Below, piece by piece: positions 26,082 to 34,351 of a stretch of 42,709 nt of DNA. Origin of the DNA: Bacillota bacterium (GTDB taxonomy: Bacteria; Bacillota; Bacilli; Alicyclobacillales; SLC66). Made by a program: the position numbers and the translations under genes. Under the pieces are notes generated by a model that worked only from the letters and a program-made list of their open reading frames with translations, was not told where the DNA came from and did not search any database. Position 1 is the first letter of the stretch; the number at the start of each line of letters is the position of its first letter. The DNA is taken from NCBI GenBank assembly GCA_021793015.1, contig JAJYTO010000007.1, positions 1 through 42,709 of the forward strand, given 5' to 3'.

Positions 26082-27497
26082 ATGTTGACTGAGGGCCTGC
26101 GTCAACAACTGATTCCTATAGTCGGCCAGAAATGGTTTTTGGACAGTCCGAACGAATTGCACGCGTATTCGTACGACGCCACACCGCTGTTGCAGTCTAC
26201 CCCGGACGCCGTCGCCATCCCAGGTTCCGTGCAAGAGGTCGCCGCGATCCTGCGACTGGCCAATGAGCGCCGGATTCCGGTCATTCCTCGCGGATCCGGG
26301 ACCAACCTGGCCGGCGGCACGATCCCCGTGCAAGGCGGGATTGTGCTCAACATGAACCGATTCAACCAGATCTACGAGATCGACGAGAAGAATCTCACGG
26401 CGACCCTGGGTCCAGGTGTGACCACCGCCGATTTGCACACGGCGGTCGAAGCGGTCGGGCTGTTTTATCCTCCCGATCCTGGGAGCATGCGCATCTCCAC
26501 CGTCGGGGGCAATGTGGCGCAAGGCGCCGGGGGCATGCGCGGCTTGAAGTACGGTGTCACGAAAGACTATGTCATGGGGCTGGAGTACGTCTTGCCAACA
26601 GGCGAAGTCCTGCGCTGCGGCGGGAAGAATGTCAAAGACGTCGCGGGCTATGACCTCACGCGATTGATGGTCGGGTCGGAGGGGACGCTTGGGGTGATCA
26701 CCGAGATCACGGTGAAGCTGCTCCCGTTCCCGGCGACGAAGCGCACGCTTGTCGTCTACTGCCGCAACCTGGTGGACGCCGCACGCATCGTCGAGCGGAT
26801 CATCGCCGCCAGAATCATCCCGGCGACAATCGAGTTCCTGGACCAAGCCACCATGAAGGTCGTGGACGACTTCGCCAAACTTGGCCTGCCGCTCGACATG
26901 GCTTCCATGCTTCTGATTGAACAGGACGGAGCCGAGGCGCAGGTCGTGGAAGACATCGGGAAGATTGCAGACATTGCCCGGCAAGCGGGCGCTGCGCAGG
27001 TGCGCACGGCCGCGACGATGGAGGAAGGCGCGAAGCTGCTCACCGCGCGTCGCTCTGCCCTGTCGGCCCTGTCCCGGCTGCGGCCCACGACCATCCTCGA
27101 AGACGCCACCGTACCCCGCGCGAAACTGGCGGAGATGGTGGAGGAGATCGAGCGGATCGCCAGGAAGTACAATCTGCAGATTTGCACGTTCGGCCACGCG
27201 GGCGACGGCAATCTTCATCCAACCTGCATGACCGACGAACGCAACCATGAAGAAATCGCACGCGTCGAACAGGCTTTTGAGGAGATCTTCCTCGCAGCCA
27301 TTCGCTTCGGCGGCACCATCACCGGCGAACACGGCGTCGGGATGGCAAAATCCAAATACCTGCACCTGAAGGTGGGCGAGGGCGGGATTGAACTCATGGA
27401 GCGTTTGAAAGCGGCCTTTGATCCAAACAACATCCTGAACCCTGGCAAGGTATTTGCCGGGCAGAATCGACGAAGAATCGTGGTGAACCAACCATGA
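26082..27497 (+). CDS. glcD: FAD-linked 2-hydroxyacid oxidase, GlcD-like
   Basis: This 471-residue flavoprotein belongs to the vanillyl-alcohol-oxidase/GlcD family, which oxidises glycolate or D-lactate to the 2-oxoacid. The FAD pyrophosphate loop is PVIPRGSGTNLAGG (about residues 65-78). The C-terminal cap has HAGDGNLHP and GEHGVG. Length is typical of GlcD and D-lactate dehydrogenase relatives. Its stop overlaps the start of the iron-sulfur partner by four bases. ATG 26082 has GGGGAGG about 12 bases before it, a little long; a five-codon ORF starting at 26075 sits at the ideal distance and overlaps the start. Glycolate as substrate is favoured by the GlcF partner, but D-lactate is possible. 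Confidence 0.9.
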   Translation: MLTEGLRQQLIPIVGQKWFLDSPNELHAYSYDATPLLQSTPDAVAIPGSVQEVAAILRLANERRIPVIPRGSGTNLAGGTIPVQGGIVLNMNRFNQIYEIDEKNLTATLGPGVTTADLHTAVEAVGLFYPPDPGSMRISTVGGNVAQGAGGMRGLKYGVTKDYVMGLEYVLPTGEVLRCGGKNVKDVAGYDLTRLMVGSEGTLGVITEITVKLLPFPATKRTLVVYCRNLVDAARIVERIIAARIIPATIEFLDQATMKVVDDFAKLGLPLDMASMLLIEQDGAEAQVVEDIGKIADIARQAGAAQVRTAATMEEGAKLLTARRSALSALSRLRPTTILEDATVPRAKLAEMVEEIERIARKYNLQICTFGHAGDGNLHPTCMTDERNHEEIARVEQAFEEIFLAAIRFGGTITGEHGVGMAKSKYLHLKVGEGGIELMERLKAAFDPNNILNPGKVFAGQNRRRIVVNQP

Positions 27498-28882
27498 CCG
27501 CCAAAACTGCCGAACCCATGGACCTGACGCCGCAAGAGCATCCCGAAACGCCAGCGCCGCAGGCGCCTGCCGGGGCGTCCGATGCGCCTGCCGTCGCTGC
27601 CCGTGACGCTCTGCTCGACAAGTTTGACATAGATGAGTTGCAAAACTGCATGCACTGCGGTTTCTGTTTGCCCGCGTGTCCAACCTATCGACAAACTGGG
27701 TTGGAGACCTACAGTCCCCGCGGCCGCATCGCACTCATGAAAGGAGTCGCACAGGAGAAGCTCTCCCTCGACGCGGAATTCGAAAAAAACATGTACGCGT
27801 GCCTGGGCTGCCGGGCGTGTGAGACGGCGTGCCCATCCGGGGTCGCGTACGGGAAGTTGATCGAAACGGCCCGCGAGGTGGTGGAGGACAACAAAAAACG
27901 CCTAGACAAACGATCTTTGACGCGCAGGCTGGTCTTTAAGCATATGTTTCCGCATCCGAAACGCATCCGGGCTTTCGGAACGGCGTTGTGGATGGCGCAG
28001 GCATCGGGTTTGCAAAAAATAGCCGACAAGACGGGGTTGATTCGCATCCTGCCCAGAGAAATGGCGGAGATGCAGCGCGCGGTAGACAAAGTCGCATCAC
28101 CGGCAAAGCGGAAAGAACGCCCGCCAACCCTGCGATCGGAAGGGGAACCCGTCCTGAAGATCGGCTTCTTCAAAGGCTGCATCATGGACGAAATGTTCTT
28201 TGAAACGAACCAGGCCACGGCGCGGCTGCTCAGCAAGGCTGGCTGCGACGTCGTCTTTGTGGAGGATCAGGCGTGCTGTGGCGCCCTGCATGCACACTCC
28301 GGCGAGAAGTCGGGCGCCGCTGGTCTGGCAAAGCGAAACATCGAAGCGTTTGAGCGGGCGGACGTCGATTTCGTCGTCAATAACGCCGGCGGATGCGGAG
28401 CTGCCTTGAAGGATTACGGCCACTGGTTCGCACATGATCCAGAGTGGAGAGACCGTGCGGCCGCGTTTGTCGCGAAGGTGCGGGACGCCAACGAATTGCT
28501 GGTTGAACTGCCCCCGCTCACCTTTCACAAACCGTTGAATGCGCGCGTCACCTACCAGGATTCGTGCCACCTGGCGCATGGACAAGGCGTCCGCAATCAG
28601 CCGCGCCAACTCATCCGGAGCATTCCGGGAGTGGAGTTGGCGGAGATGAGCCATCCGGACAGTTGCTGCGGGTCAGCAGGCATATACAACATCACGAACT
28701 TCGACATGTCCATGGACATCCTGGACGACAAGATGGAAGATGTGCAGCGCACGAAGGCCCGGATTATTGTCACCGCCAATCCCGGCTGTCTGCTGCAGAT
28801 GAGGGAAGGCATCATGCGGGCCGGTCTCCAGGGACAGATGGAAGCCATGCATATCATGGATCTTCTCGACCGGGCGCTGTAA
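27494..28882 (+). CDS. glcF: Glycolate oxidase iron-sulfur subunit, GlcF-like
   Basis: This 462-residue protein carries two [4Fe-4S] ferredoxin motifs (CMHCGFCLPACP near residue 54 and CLGCRACETACP near 107) and two cysteine-rich CCG domains (one with QACCGALHAHSGEK, the other SCCGSAGIYNI). It takes electrons from GlcD and passes them on, probably to the quinone pool. The first 40 residues are an Ala/Pro-rich extension without a counterpart in the core family. A separate GlcE FAD subunit is absent, as in other Bacilli. It forms an operon with glcD (4-base overlap). Confidence 0.92.
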   Translation: MTAKTAEPMDLTPQEHPETPAPQAPAGASDAPAVAARDALLDKFDIDELQNCMHCGFCLPACPTYRQTGLETYSPRGRIALMKGVAQEKLSLDAEFEKNMYACLGCRACETACPSGVAYGKLIETAREVVEDNKKRLDKRSLTRRLVFKHMFPHPKRIRAFGTALWMAQASGLQKIADKTGLIRILPREMAEMQRAVDKVASPAKRKERPPTLRSEGEPVLKIGFFKGCIMDEMFFETNQATARLLSKAGCDVVFVEDQACCGALHAHSGEKSGAAGLAKRNIEAFERADVDFVVNNAGGCGAALKDYGHWFAHDPEWRDRAAAFVAKVRDANELLVELPPLTFHKPLNARVTYQDSCHLAHGQGVRNQPRQLIRSIPGVELAEMSHPDSCCGSAGIYNITNFDMSMDILDDKMEDVQRTKARIIVTANPGCLLQMREGIMRAGLQGQMEAMHIMDLLDRAL

Positions 28883-29030
28883 GAGGTTGTCCGAAAAGGG
28901 CCGAGGTAAGACGCCTGCAGGATTCGCCGGAAACAGCAGAAGAATGCTGCGACAGGTTGACTCAGTACAGCGGAGGAGTGCACCGTGAAAGCCAGGGCAG
29001 GGCAAGCCGGAAAACTGTTTTTGCCCACTG
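28880..29030. repeat. Possible second copy of the 135-bp element
   Basis: The stretch after glcF resembles the element at 15546-15680 in order of short blocks: GTCC-AAAAG near the left end, GGTAAGAC (AGATAAGAC in the other), AGAATGC, GTACAGCGGAGGAGTGCACC against GTACGTGAGGGAGCATTCC, and an AAAA/TTTTTG pattern at the right. Similarity is patchy and the ends pair poorly, so this would be a diverged member. Confidence 0.35.
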
Positions 29031-29038
29031 TTCGTATA
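29009..29038 (+). promoter_or_regulatory. Possible ECF-type promoter before the sigma gene
   Basis: GGAAAAC (29009-29015) and CGTATA (29033-29038) are separated by 17 bases, close to the SigW/SigX-like pattern (GAAAC, about 16 bases, CGTA). It would start transcription near 29045 and support autoregulation by the sigma factor that follows. Confidence 0.4.
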
Positions 29039-29093
29039 CATTGGTATGGCCGTTCTACACAGTTCCGATAAGATTGTCGAGGGGGCTGGGCGC

Positions 29094-29648
29094 TTGTCTG
29101 ATGAAGATCTGTTTGCGCGAGTCATGAAGGGAGACGGATATGCGCTGGCAGAACTCTATGACCGACACGCCCGCCAGGTATATGCAGTTTCCAGGCGCTT
29201 GATCGCCGACCCGCTCATGCTGGAAGAAGTTATCCAGGACGTGTTCACGAAAGTCTGGACGACTCGTACGTTCGATCCGAAAAAAGGTAAATTCATCCAT
29301 TGGCTAAGCTCCGTGACGCGTCGGACGGCCATTGACCACGTGCGCAAAGCACATCGGCACAGGGAAACGGCAAGCCTTGGCGTCACAGATTCACAAGAGC
29401 CCGTTCGTGGACGGAACGACGATGACTTTGATACGCCCATTTTAAAGAGCGATCTGATCGATTCAATGTCACATTTGCGCACACAGGAACGAACCATCGT
29501 GGAGATGGCCTATTTTCAGGGATATAGTCTCTCCGAAATCGCCAGCGTTCTGGAAATTCCGATAGGGACCGTGAAAACCCGATTGCACCGAGCTTTGAAG
29601 ATACTGAAGTCCTTTCTGGAGGACGGCGATCTGGAGGTGCGCTCTTAA
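29094..29648 (+). CDS. ECF-family RNA polymerase sigma factor
   Basis: This is a group 4 sigma-70 factor of about 184 residues. Region 2 includes 'YDRHARQVYAVSRRLIADP' and 'VIQDVFTKVWTTRTFDPKKG', where the promoter melting helix lies. Region 4 has the helix-turn-helix 'GYSLSEIASVLEIPIGTVKTRLHRALKIL'. The TTG at 29094 is preferred as start because GAGGGGG lies 8 bases before it. The longer ATG reading from 29046 has no ribosome site and would lie at the predicted transcript start. It overlaps the anti-sigma gene by one base (TAATG), so the pair is co-expressed. The signal it answers to cannot be told. Confidence 0.88.
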   Translation: MSDEDLFARVMKGDGYALAELYDRHARQVYAVSRRLIADPLMLEEVIQDVFTKVWTTRTFDPKKGKFIHWLSSVTRRTAIDHVRKAHRHRETASLGVTDSQEPVRGRNDDDFDTPILKSDLIDSMSHLRTQERTIVEMAYFQGYSLSEIASVLEIPIGTVKTRLHRALKILKSFLEDGDLEVRS

Positions 29649-30421
29649 TGGCCAATGCAAAGGACTGCCATGCTCTTATACCCTATTTGCTAGGAGAGCT
29701 CACTGAGGACGAGATCCGTGAATTCGGACAGCACATGGCAACATGCGCCTCCTGCCAGCAGGACTGTGAAGCCATGTGGCGCACGCACGAACTGTTGCTG
29801 ACGGAAAAAGAGCCCGCAATGGACAGCGAAGCGTTGTTGGCGAGTCTCAAGGAAAAGACGTTGGAGGCGGCGTTTTCCGCGCGCCCGCCAAAAAGGAATC
29901 TGCACCCCCGCCGTCCTCTTGCCGCGCGACGGCGGATCTTCGCGCATCTTCGCCTTGCGAATCCCTTCAAATCCGTACACCAAAAATTCCTGTACGGAAT
30001 CGCCGCGCTGATCGTGGGCATGGCTGTCGGCGTCGCGGGGGTGGATGTGGGAATCTTCCCCGCCGTCAAACGGCCAGGCACGTTGATCGCACAGATGAAC
30101 ATGCGTCCCGACACTGCCTATCGGCGGTCAAGCGCCATGGCATGGATCGTGCGACAGAACCAGCACTACGATCTGATGGTGTATGCCAAGGATTTGCCGC
30201 AACAGAATCCCTGGGGCTGTTACGATGTATGGGTGGTGAGCGGCGCCAAACGATTCAGCGTCGCAGAATTCACCGTCACAGGCAGCGGCATCGGCGCCGT
30301 TTCGGCGTCCATCCCTTCCGACATGCAGTTCAGCGCCATCGAAATCACACTGGAACCCCACTGGAACGATCCCTTTCCACTCGGTCCGCAGGTTCTGCAC
30401 GCGCAGGTCGGCGCCGTGTAG
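29648..30421 (+). CDS. Membrane anti-sigma factor, ZAS and RskA-type
   Basis: This 257-residue protein starts with a zinc anti-sigma motif: His29, Cys33 and Cys36 in HMATCASC, with a further Cys40. A basic linker, one membrane segment at about residues 113-133 (LYGIAALIVGMAVGV) and an extracytoplasmic domain of about 120 residues follow. The last part ('WGCYDVWVVSGAKRFSVAEF') resembles the anti-sigma-K/RskA domain. It should hold the adjacent sigma factor inactive until an envelope signal, usually proteolysis, releases it. Its last codons form one arm of a 10-bp hairpin. Confidence 0.88.
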   Translation: MANAKDCHALIPYLLGELTEDEIREFGQHMATCASCQQDCEAMWRTHELLLTEKEPAMDSEALLASLKEKTLEAAFSARPPKRNLHPRRPLAARRRIFAHLRLANPFKSVHQKFLYGIAALIVGMAVGVAGVDVGIFPAVKRPGTLIAQMNMRPDTAYRRSSAMAWIVRQNQHYDLMVYAKDLPQQNPWGCYDVWVVSGAKRFSVAEFTVTGSGIGAVSASIPSDMQFSAIEITLEPHWNDPFPLGPQVLHAQVGAV

Positions 30422-30436
30422 GTCATGGCGCCGACC
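30406..30436. terminator. Hairpin around the anti-sigma stop codon
   Basis: GGTCGGCGCC (30406-30415) pairs perfectly with GGCGCCGACC (30427-30436); the TAG stop (30419-30421) lies in the 11-base loop. It sits between two converging genes and could end both transcripts, but neither strand has a T-run, so efficiency is uncertain. Confidence 0.5.
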
Positions 30437-30437
30437 G

Positions 30438-30602
30438 TCAATAATTGTACTTCTTCATGCGATCCATGATCGCAAGCGCCTTCTTCTCCAGGCACGTAAA
30501 ACACAGCTTGTCCTGGTGCTCCTGAAGCGGAATGCCGCACTCGACGCAGACCCGTTTCCCGTTGACGATCTGCGGTTTGCGTTTAAATATTTGATTAAAC
30601 AT
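30438..30602 (-). CDS. 54-residue zinc-ribbon protein
   Basis: This small protein is not in a family I can name. It has two CxxC pairs 12 residues apart (CVECGIPLQEHQDKLCFTC), a classic zinc-ribbon spacing, preceded by a basic stretch (IFKRKPQIVNGKR) and followed by a short basic helix ending KKYNY. ATG has AGGTG 6 bases before it and a minus-strand TATAAT at 30654-30659. A longer reading to 30842 in the same frame has no family logic. It might bind RNA or act as a zinc-holding adaptor. Start choice and function are inference; the presence of the motif is direct. Confidence 0.65.
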   Translation of the reverse strand: MFNQIFKRKPQIVNGKRVCVECGIPLQEHQDKLCFTCLEKKALAIMDRMKKYNY

Positions 30603-30653
30603 CTGAACACCTACCAACCTCATCGCTTGGAAACGCGAACCATTATCTTGATG

Positions 30654-30659
30654 ATTATA
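30654..30659 (-). promoter_or_regulatory. -10 element of the zinc-ribbon gene
   Basis: TATAAT on the minus strand, 52 bases before the start. The -35 region is weak. It lies in the gap after the DUF4855 gene, so the small gene can be made independently. Confidence 0.4.
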
Positions 30660-30744
30660 CCAAATAACCACACGAGTCTTCCAGTCTATTGGGCACAAAC
30701 TCGCATTATTTTTTTTGGCGCTGGAAAAGATCCCTAAAACAATG

Positions 30745-32673
30745 TCACAGATCTGTGCGACTCCACTCATCGCGAACGAAAGCCACCGTGTCCGCATACG
30801 CCTGACGGGGCAGTTGATCCGCGCTGCGACTGCACTGAACAAGCGTCTTTGAATTGAGATAATAGGCCTTTGTCACGCGACCGCCGTATCCATACCGCAC
30901 CCCCGCAGTGAAATAATCGTCATATCGGGAGAGCGCTGTCTGAACATGCGCCGGATTGTTCCTGCTTGTGATGTCCCAATGCAGTTCAATCTCCACCCCC
31001 GTGTGATAAAACTGCGCCATCTCGCTGACAGACCGCAACCGTTGCCGCGCATCTATGTTCCAGTTGAACGAAACGTTTGGCTGAATCATCACAGCGTCAA
31101 ACCCCAATTGCCTTGCCACTGTCACCCCCGCCGATCCATAAAACGGGATCCAGTAAAAAAGCAGTCCCTCGGCGTGGACTGCGGCAGCCATCTGCTTGAT
31201 GAGCCACGGATCATAAGGGTCATTGACATTGACTGACTCAGGCCGCCAATAGAATCCCGCGAGCCGGAGATGGTGCAGATCGGCTTGGCGCCAACGCTTG
31301 AGCGCCTCCCGCATGATCCACTGCAGCGCTGTCAACTTATTGACAACGGCGGCGCCAGGACCGATTTCGCCCGGATTCATGTTCAGAGACTCCATTCCCG
31401 CCGCAAGCGAACCAAAGTCACTGGGACCCGCTATCGTCGACGGAAGTGTCAGCACCACTTTCTCCTGGAATTCTGAATCTGCGAACGTCCGTTTCAATTG
31501 TCCCACGGCCTGATCGAGAGCATCCAGGTTGACGAGTGGGGAGAAGAGTTCATGGAGCCAGGCTGACCAGGCGGCGGCGTTCGTCGGCATCTTCCCATAG
31601 GGGCCAAACAGCGTGCCGTCAAACAGCCAGCGAACGGGGCGTCCATCGCTTTCGATCTGGGCGATCATGGGACTAAAATCCTCCCCGGTCCATGTTCCGG
31701 CCACCTCGCCAGATCCTATGTATACGAGTTGCATATGGTTGACTCCGCCGCTCTCTGGATGTTCACGGGTCAAATAGCCAAGCCCCGGTTGGTCGCCTTG
31801 GTCGCTTGCGACGCCCGACTGCGCACCAACCTCGCCGGCGCGATCGGCATGGGCGAGTGCGGTGTATCGAGTGCTCGAGACGTCGGCGATGTCTGCGGAG
31901 GCGAGTGTGGGGGCAATCCCGGTCGGGCCTGCGAAGTCGAGTGTACGGGAAATTCCAGCGGAGCCTGCGGAGGCGAGTGTAGGAGCCATCCCGGTTGGGC
32001 CTGCGGGGTCGGACCTGTCCGGGGAGCTTGCCGCGGCAGCGGGAGCCACGACGGGGGCATGGCGAATCCGAAGCGCTCCACCCGCATCCGGACAATGAGG
32101 ATCAACCAGATAGTTGACGCCCATCAGTGCCGTGAGTCCGTCGCCCGACCACGGATCGGCGTCAAGATCCGGACCTGGGCGACCATATACGTAACATTCA
32201 TCCATAAACGCGTAAACTTTTGCCGTAAACTGCACCCGAATGTACTGCGCATTGCCGTGCAGGTCCGTGGCAAAGGACTGGATCTGCGGCGCGTCCGCGT
32301 ACCAACTCGTCTGGTCGCCGCACGAACCGACGAAGTGCCAGGATGCGCCGTCTATGGATGCATAGAATCGCACCATGCAGGGAAACTGGATGCCGGCCCG
32401 CAGATTTTGCAAAAAACGCAACTCTACCGAGCGCACATCCTGGATTTCGCCGAGATCGATCACGATGCTCCGCCCATACTGGCGCAGCAAACCCACCCAC
32501 CCTGGATCTCTGGCGTTCAAACTGCCCGTATGACCATCGGTGAGCTGTCCCGCGTCGGGGTATTGTCGCTGCTCTGTCTGACTGAACAGCGTGTCGGGCC
32601 ACTGGGCGCCAATGGTATAGGGTCTGCCCAGCGCCAGATTCCTGACACGCGGGGAATGCCAGCGTATGCGCAC
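30745..32673 (-). CDS. DUF4855 protein with F5/8-type domain
   Basis: This 642-residue protein has an N-terminal discoidin-like (F5/8 type C) beta-sandwich (about 15-165, 'SIVIDLGEIQDVRSVELRFLQ') and a C-terminal DUF4855 region with a barrel-like run of motifs ('MNYLVDPHCPDA', 'GTWTGEDFSPMIAQ', 'AGFYWRPESVNVNDP', 'IQPNVSFNW'). DUF4855 proteins are thought to act on or bind glycans, but no activity is known to me. Between them sits a low-complexity stretch with a 24-residue duplication (AGPTG-x-APTLAS). No signal peptide is seen at the GTG start 32673, so if exported it must use another route. It is transcribed alone. Confidence 0.75.
   Translation of the reverse strand: MRIRWHSPRVRNLALGRPYTIGAQWPDTLFSQTEQRQYPDAGQLTDGHTGSLNARDPGWVGLLRQYGRSIVIDLGEIQDVRSVELRFLQNLRAGIQFPCMVRFYASIDGASWHFVGSCGDQTSWYADAPQIQSFATDLHGNAQYIRVQFTAKVYAFMDECYVYGRPGPDLDADPWSGDGLTALMGVNYLVDPHCPDAGGALRIRHAPVVAPAAAASSPDRSDPAGPTGMAPTLASAGSAGISRTLDFAGPTGIAPTLASADIADVSSTRYTALAHADRAGEVGAQSGVASDQGDQPGLGYLTREHPESGGVNHMQLVYIGSGEVAGTWTGEDFSPMIAQIESDGRPVRWLFDGTLFGPYGKMPTNAAAWSAWLHELFSPLVNLDALDQAVGQLKRTFADSEFQEKVVLTLPSTIAGPSDFGSLAAGMESLNMNPGEIGPGAAVVNKLTALQWIMREALKRWRQADLHHLRLAGFYWRPESVNVNDPYDPWLIKQMAAAVHAEGLLFYWIPFYGSAGVTVARQLGFDAVMIQPNVSFNWNIDARQRLRSVSEMAQFYHTGVEIELHWDITSRNNPAHVQTALSRYDDYFTAGVRYGYGGRVTKAYYLNSKTLVQCSRSADQLPRQAYADTVAFVRDEWSRTDL
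31894..32017. repeat. 72-bp in-frame duplication in the DUF4855 gene
   Basis: TGCGGAGGCGAGTGT recurs 72 bases apart (31894 and 31966), with the following 40-50 bases also alike. It encodes two copies of a 24-residue Ala/Gly/Pro/Thr segment on the minus strand and lies in the linker between the two domains. Confidence 0.8.
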
Positions 32674-32724
32674 TTCACACCACCCCCTGACGAACCGCGC
32701 TCCATAACCAAAGAGTACTGGTTA

Positions 32725-32734
32725 CAGTATACTG
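32725..32734. promoter_or_regulatory. Palindrome CAGTATACTG upstream of DUF4855 gene
   Basis: A perfect 10-base palindrome lies just after thiE and about 55 bases before the DUF4855 start. On the minus strand it contains TATACT, a good -10. It may be the promoter and/or an operator. Confidence 0.35.
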
Positions 32735-32748
32735 CAATTCGCACGGGA

Positions 32749-33387
32749 CTACAGCGACCACCCCATGCGTTGCAGCAGCGCCTGACTGGCCGCGCGCGGA
32801 TTCGCGGCGCTCATGACCGCCGACACTACTGCGACTCCATCGGCGCCCGCTGCAAGGACGGCGGCGGCATTCTCTTGGTCAATACCGCCGATACCGACCA
32901 CAGGGATTTTCACCGCCTTTGCAATTTGGCTCAATTCATGCAAACTTGAGGCGTCCGCGTCCGGCTTGGACCGGGTGGAAAATACGGCTCCCACGCCGAG
33001 GTAATCGGCGCCGGCGCGTTCGGCTGCAAGCGCCTCCTGCACGGTGGCGGCGGAGACGCCGATGATTCTGTGGCGCAGCAGGCGCCTTGCATCGCGGCAG
33101 TCGATATCATCCTGACCGACATGTACGCCGTCGGCGTCTACCAAGAGTGCGACATCCACGCGATCATTGACGATGAACAGCACACCCGCTTCGGCGGTTA
33201 TACGCTTGACGGCGCGCCCCATTTCCACAAACCCGCGGCCCAATTCCCCTTTGCGCCGCAACTGCACGGCCGTTGCCCCACCGGCTATCGCTTCCGCCAA
33301 AACGGACTCCAGGCTTCCCGCGTCCCGGCGTTCGTCCGTCACCACATATAGGCGCAGGCTGCCTCTCAGCCATTCGCTGTCCGTCAC
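32749..33387 (-). CDS. thiE: Thiamine phosphate synthase
   Basis: This 212-residue TIM-barrel enzyme joins the pyrimidine and thiazole phosphates to make thiamine phosphate. Motifs in order: LRLYVVTDE, GATAVQLRRKG, FIVNDRVDVALLVDADGVHVGQDD, GVSAATVQEA, DYLGVGAVFSTRSK, and PVVGIGGI. The usual LREK contact reads LRRK here. Start GTG at 33387 has GGAGGTG 9 bases earlier and lies 4 bases after the thiM stop. A longer frame to 33525 is not supported. Last gene of the thiD-thiM-thiE operon. Confidence 0.94.
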   Translation of the reverse strand: MTDSEWLRGSLRLYVVTDERRDAGSLESVLAEAIAGGATAVQLRRKGELGRGFVEMGRAVKRITAEAGVLFIVNDRVDVALLVDADGVHVGQDDIDCRDARRLLRHRIIGVSAATVQEALAAERAGADYLGVGAVFSTRSKPDADASSLHELSQIAKAVKIPVVGIGGIDQENAAAVLAAGADGVAVVSAVMSAANPRAASQALLQRMGWSL

Positions 33388-33391
33388 CCGC

Positions 33392-34219
33392 TCACACCTC
33401 CAAAAAATCCACGCGTGCGAGCCGATCCACTGTGACGCCGTCCAACCGGTACAGTTCGTCAAACAACGCCGCCTGAAACCCGCCCGGCCCCGATGCTGTT
33501 CCAGCAGCCAGTTCACCTGCGACATTCAGACACGTGAGAGCGGCGACACAAGCGTCCGCATACGTTTCCACCGTGGCTAAAGCGCCCGCAGCACCGCAGA
33601 AGGCGCCGATCAGTCCCGTCGCCTGGCATCCCGATCCTGTGATGAAGGACAACAGCGCATGGCCGTTATGGAGCGTAAATACGCGCGTTCCGTCGGTCAC
33701 ATAATCGACCGGTCCAGTGGCGACAGCCACGCATCCCCTCGCCGCCGCCCATTCTTTCATCACGCGCGGCAAATGTTCGCCGCTGCCGAGCGAATCAACG
33801 CCCTGCACCTCTCCCCCCGCCCCCAGCAGAAATCCGATCTCCCCCTGGTTGCCCCGAAGGACAGTCAAATTCACGCTTTCGATCAGGCGCGTTGCCGTTT
33901 CATTGCGGTAAGCGGTTGCCCCCACTCCGACCGGGTCAAAGATTACGGGCACGCCCGCAGCATTGGCGGCGTGTCCGGCGATCAACATGGCGCTGACCAC
34001 GCGCTCATCAAGCGTGCCGATATTGAGCGCCAGCGCTTTCGCGATGCGGGCCATATCGGCCGCTTCCTCGGGTGCGTACGCCATGACAGGCGAGGCGCCG
34101 ACGGCGAGCAGAGCATTGGCGACGACATTGGTAACCACGATATTTGTCATGTTGTGAACGAGCGGCCTCTGTGCGCGCACCCGTTCCAGCCAACGTGAGA
34201 CAGGTTCGGCCATACTCAT
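33392..34219 (-). CDS. thiM: Hydroxyethylthiazole kinase
   Basis: This 275-residue kinase phosphorylates the thiazole alcohol recovered from thiamine breakdown. Key motifs: VHNMTNIVVTNVVANALLAVGASPVMA at the start, DPVGVGATAYR, and the catalytic GSGCQATG with its cysteine. ATG is preceded by GAGGGGGATG. It follows thiD after 200 bases that hold two strong hairpins, which may lower its expression relative to thiD. With ThiD and ThiE it forms a salvage module; the de novo genes (thiC, thiG and others) are not in the window. Confidence 0.95.
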   Translation of the reverse strand: MSMAEPVSRWLERVRAQRPLVHNMTNIVVTNVVANALLAVGASPVMAYAPEEAADMARIAKALALNIGTLDERVVSAMLIAGHAANAAGVPVIFDPVGVGATAYRNETATRLIESVNLTVLRGNQGEIGFLLGAGGEVQGVDSLGSGEHLPRVMKEWAAARGCVAVATGPVDYVTDGTRVFTLHNGHALLSFITGSGCQATGLIGAFCGAAGALATVETYADACVAALTCLNVAGELAAGTASGPGGFQAALFDELYRLDGVTVDRLARVDFLEV

Positions 34220-34351
34220 ATGTGCACATCCCCCTCTTTGAACAGGATCTTGAACTGGATCGTCAAAACACATAGGAACAAGTTTCAAGCCGCAAGGACT
34301 CGGTGGACAACGCTCCCTTCCGGGCGCGCATGCCCAACCCGCAGGCCGCGC

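Noticed and set aside
25995..27734. 579-codon open frame on the minus strand opposite glcD and glcF
   Set aside because: It lies fully antisense to two well-recognised genes, has no family motif and reflects the GC-rich third codon positions of the real genes.
31729..32949. 406-codon plus-strand frame opposite the DUF4855 gene
   Set aside because: Antisense to a protein with clear domain structure; its composition is repetitive Cys/Gly/Ala from the repeat region and it crosses into thiE.
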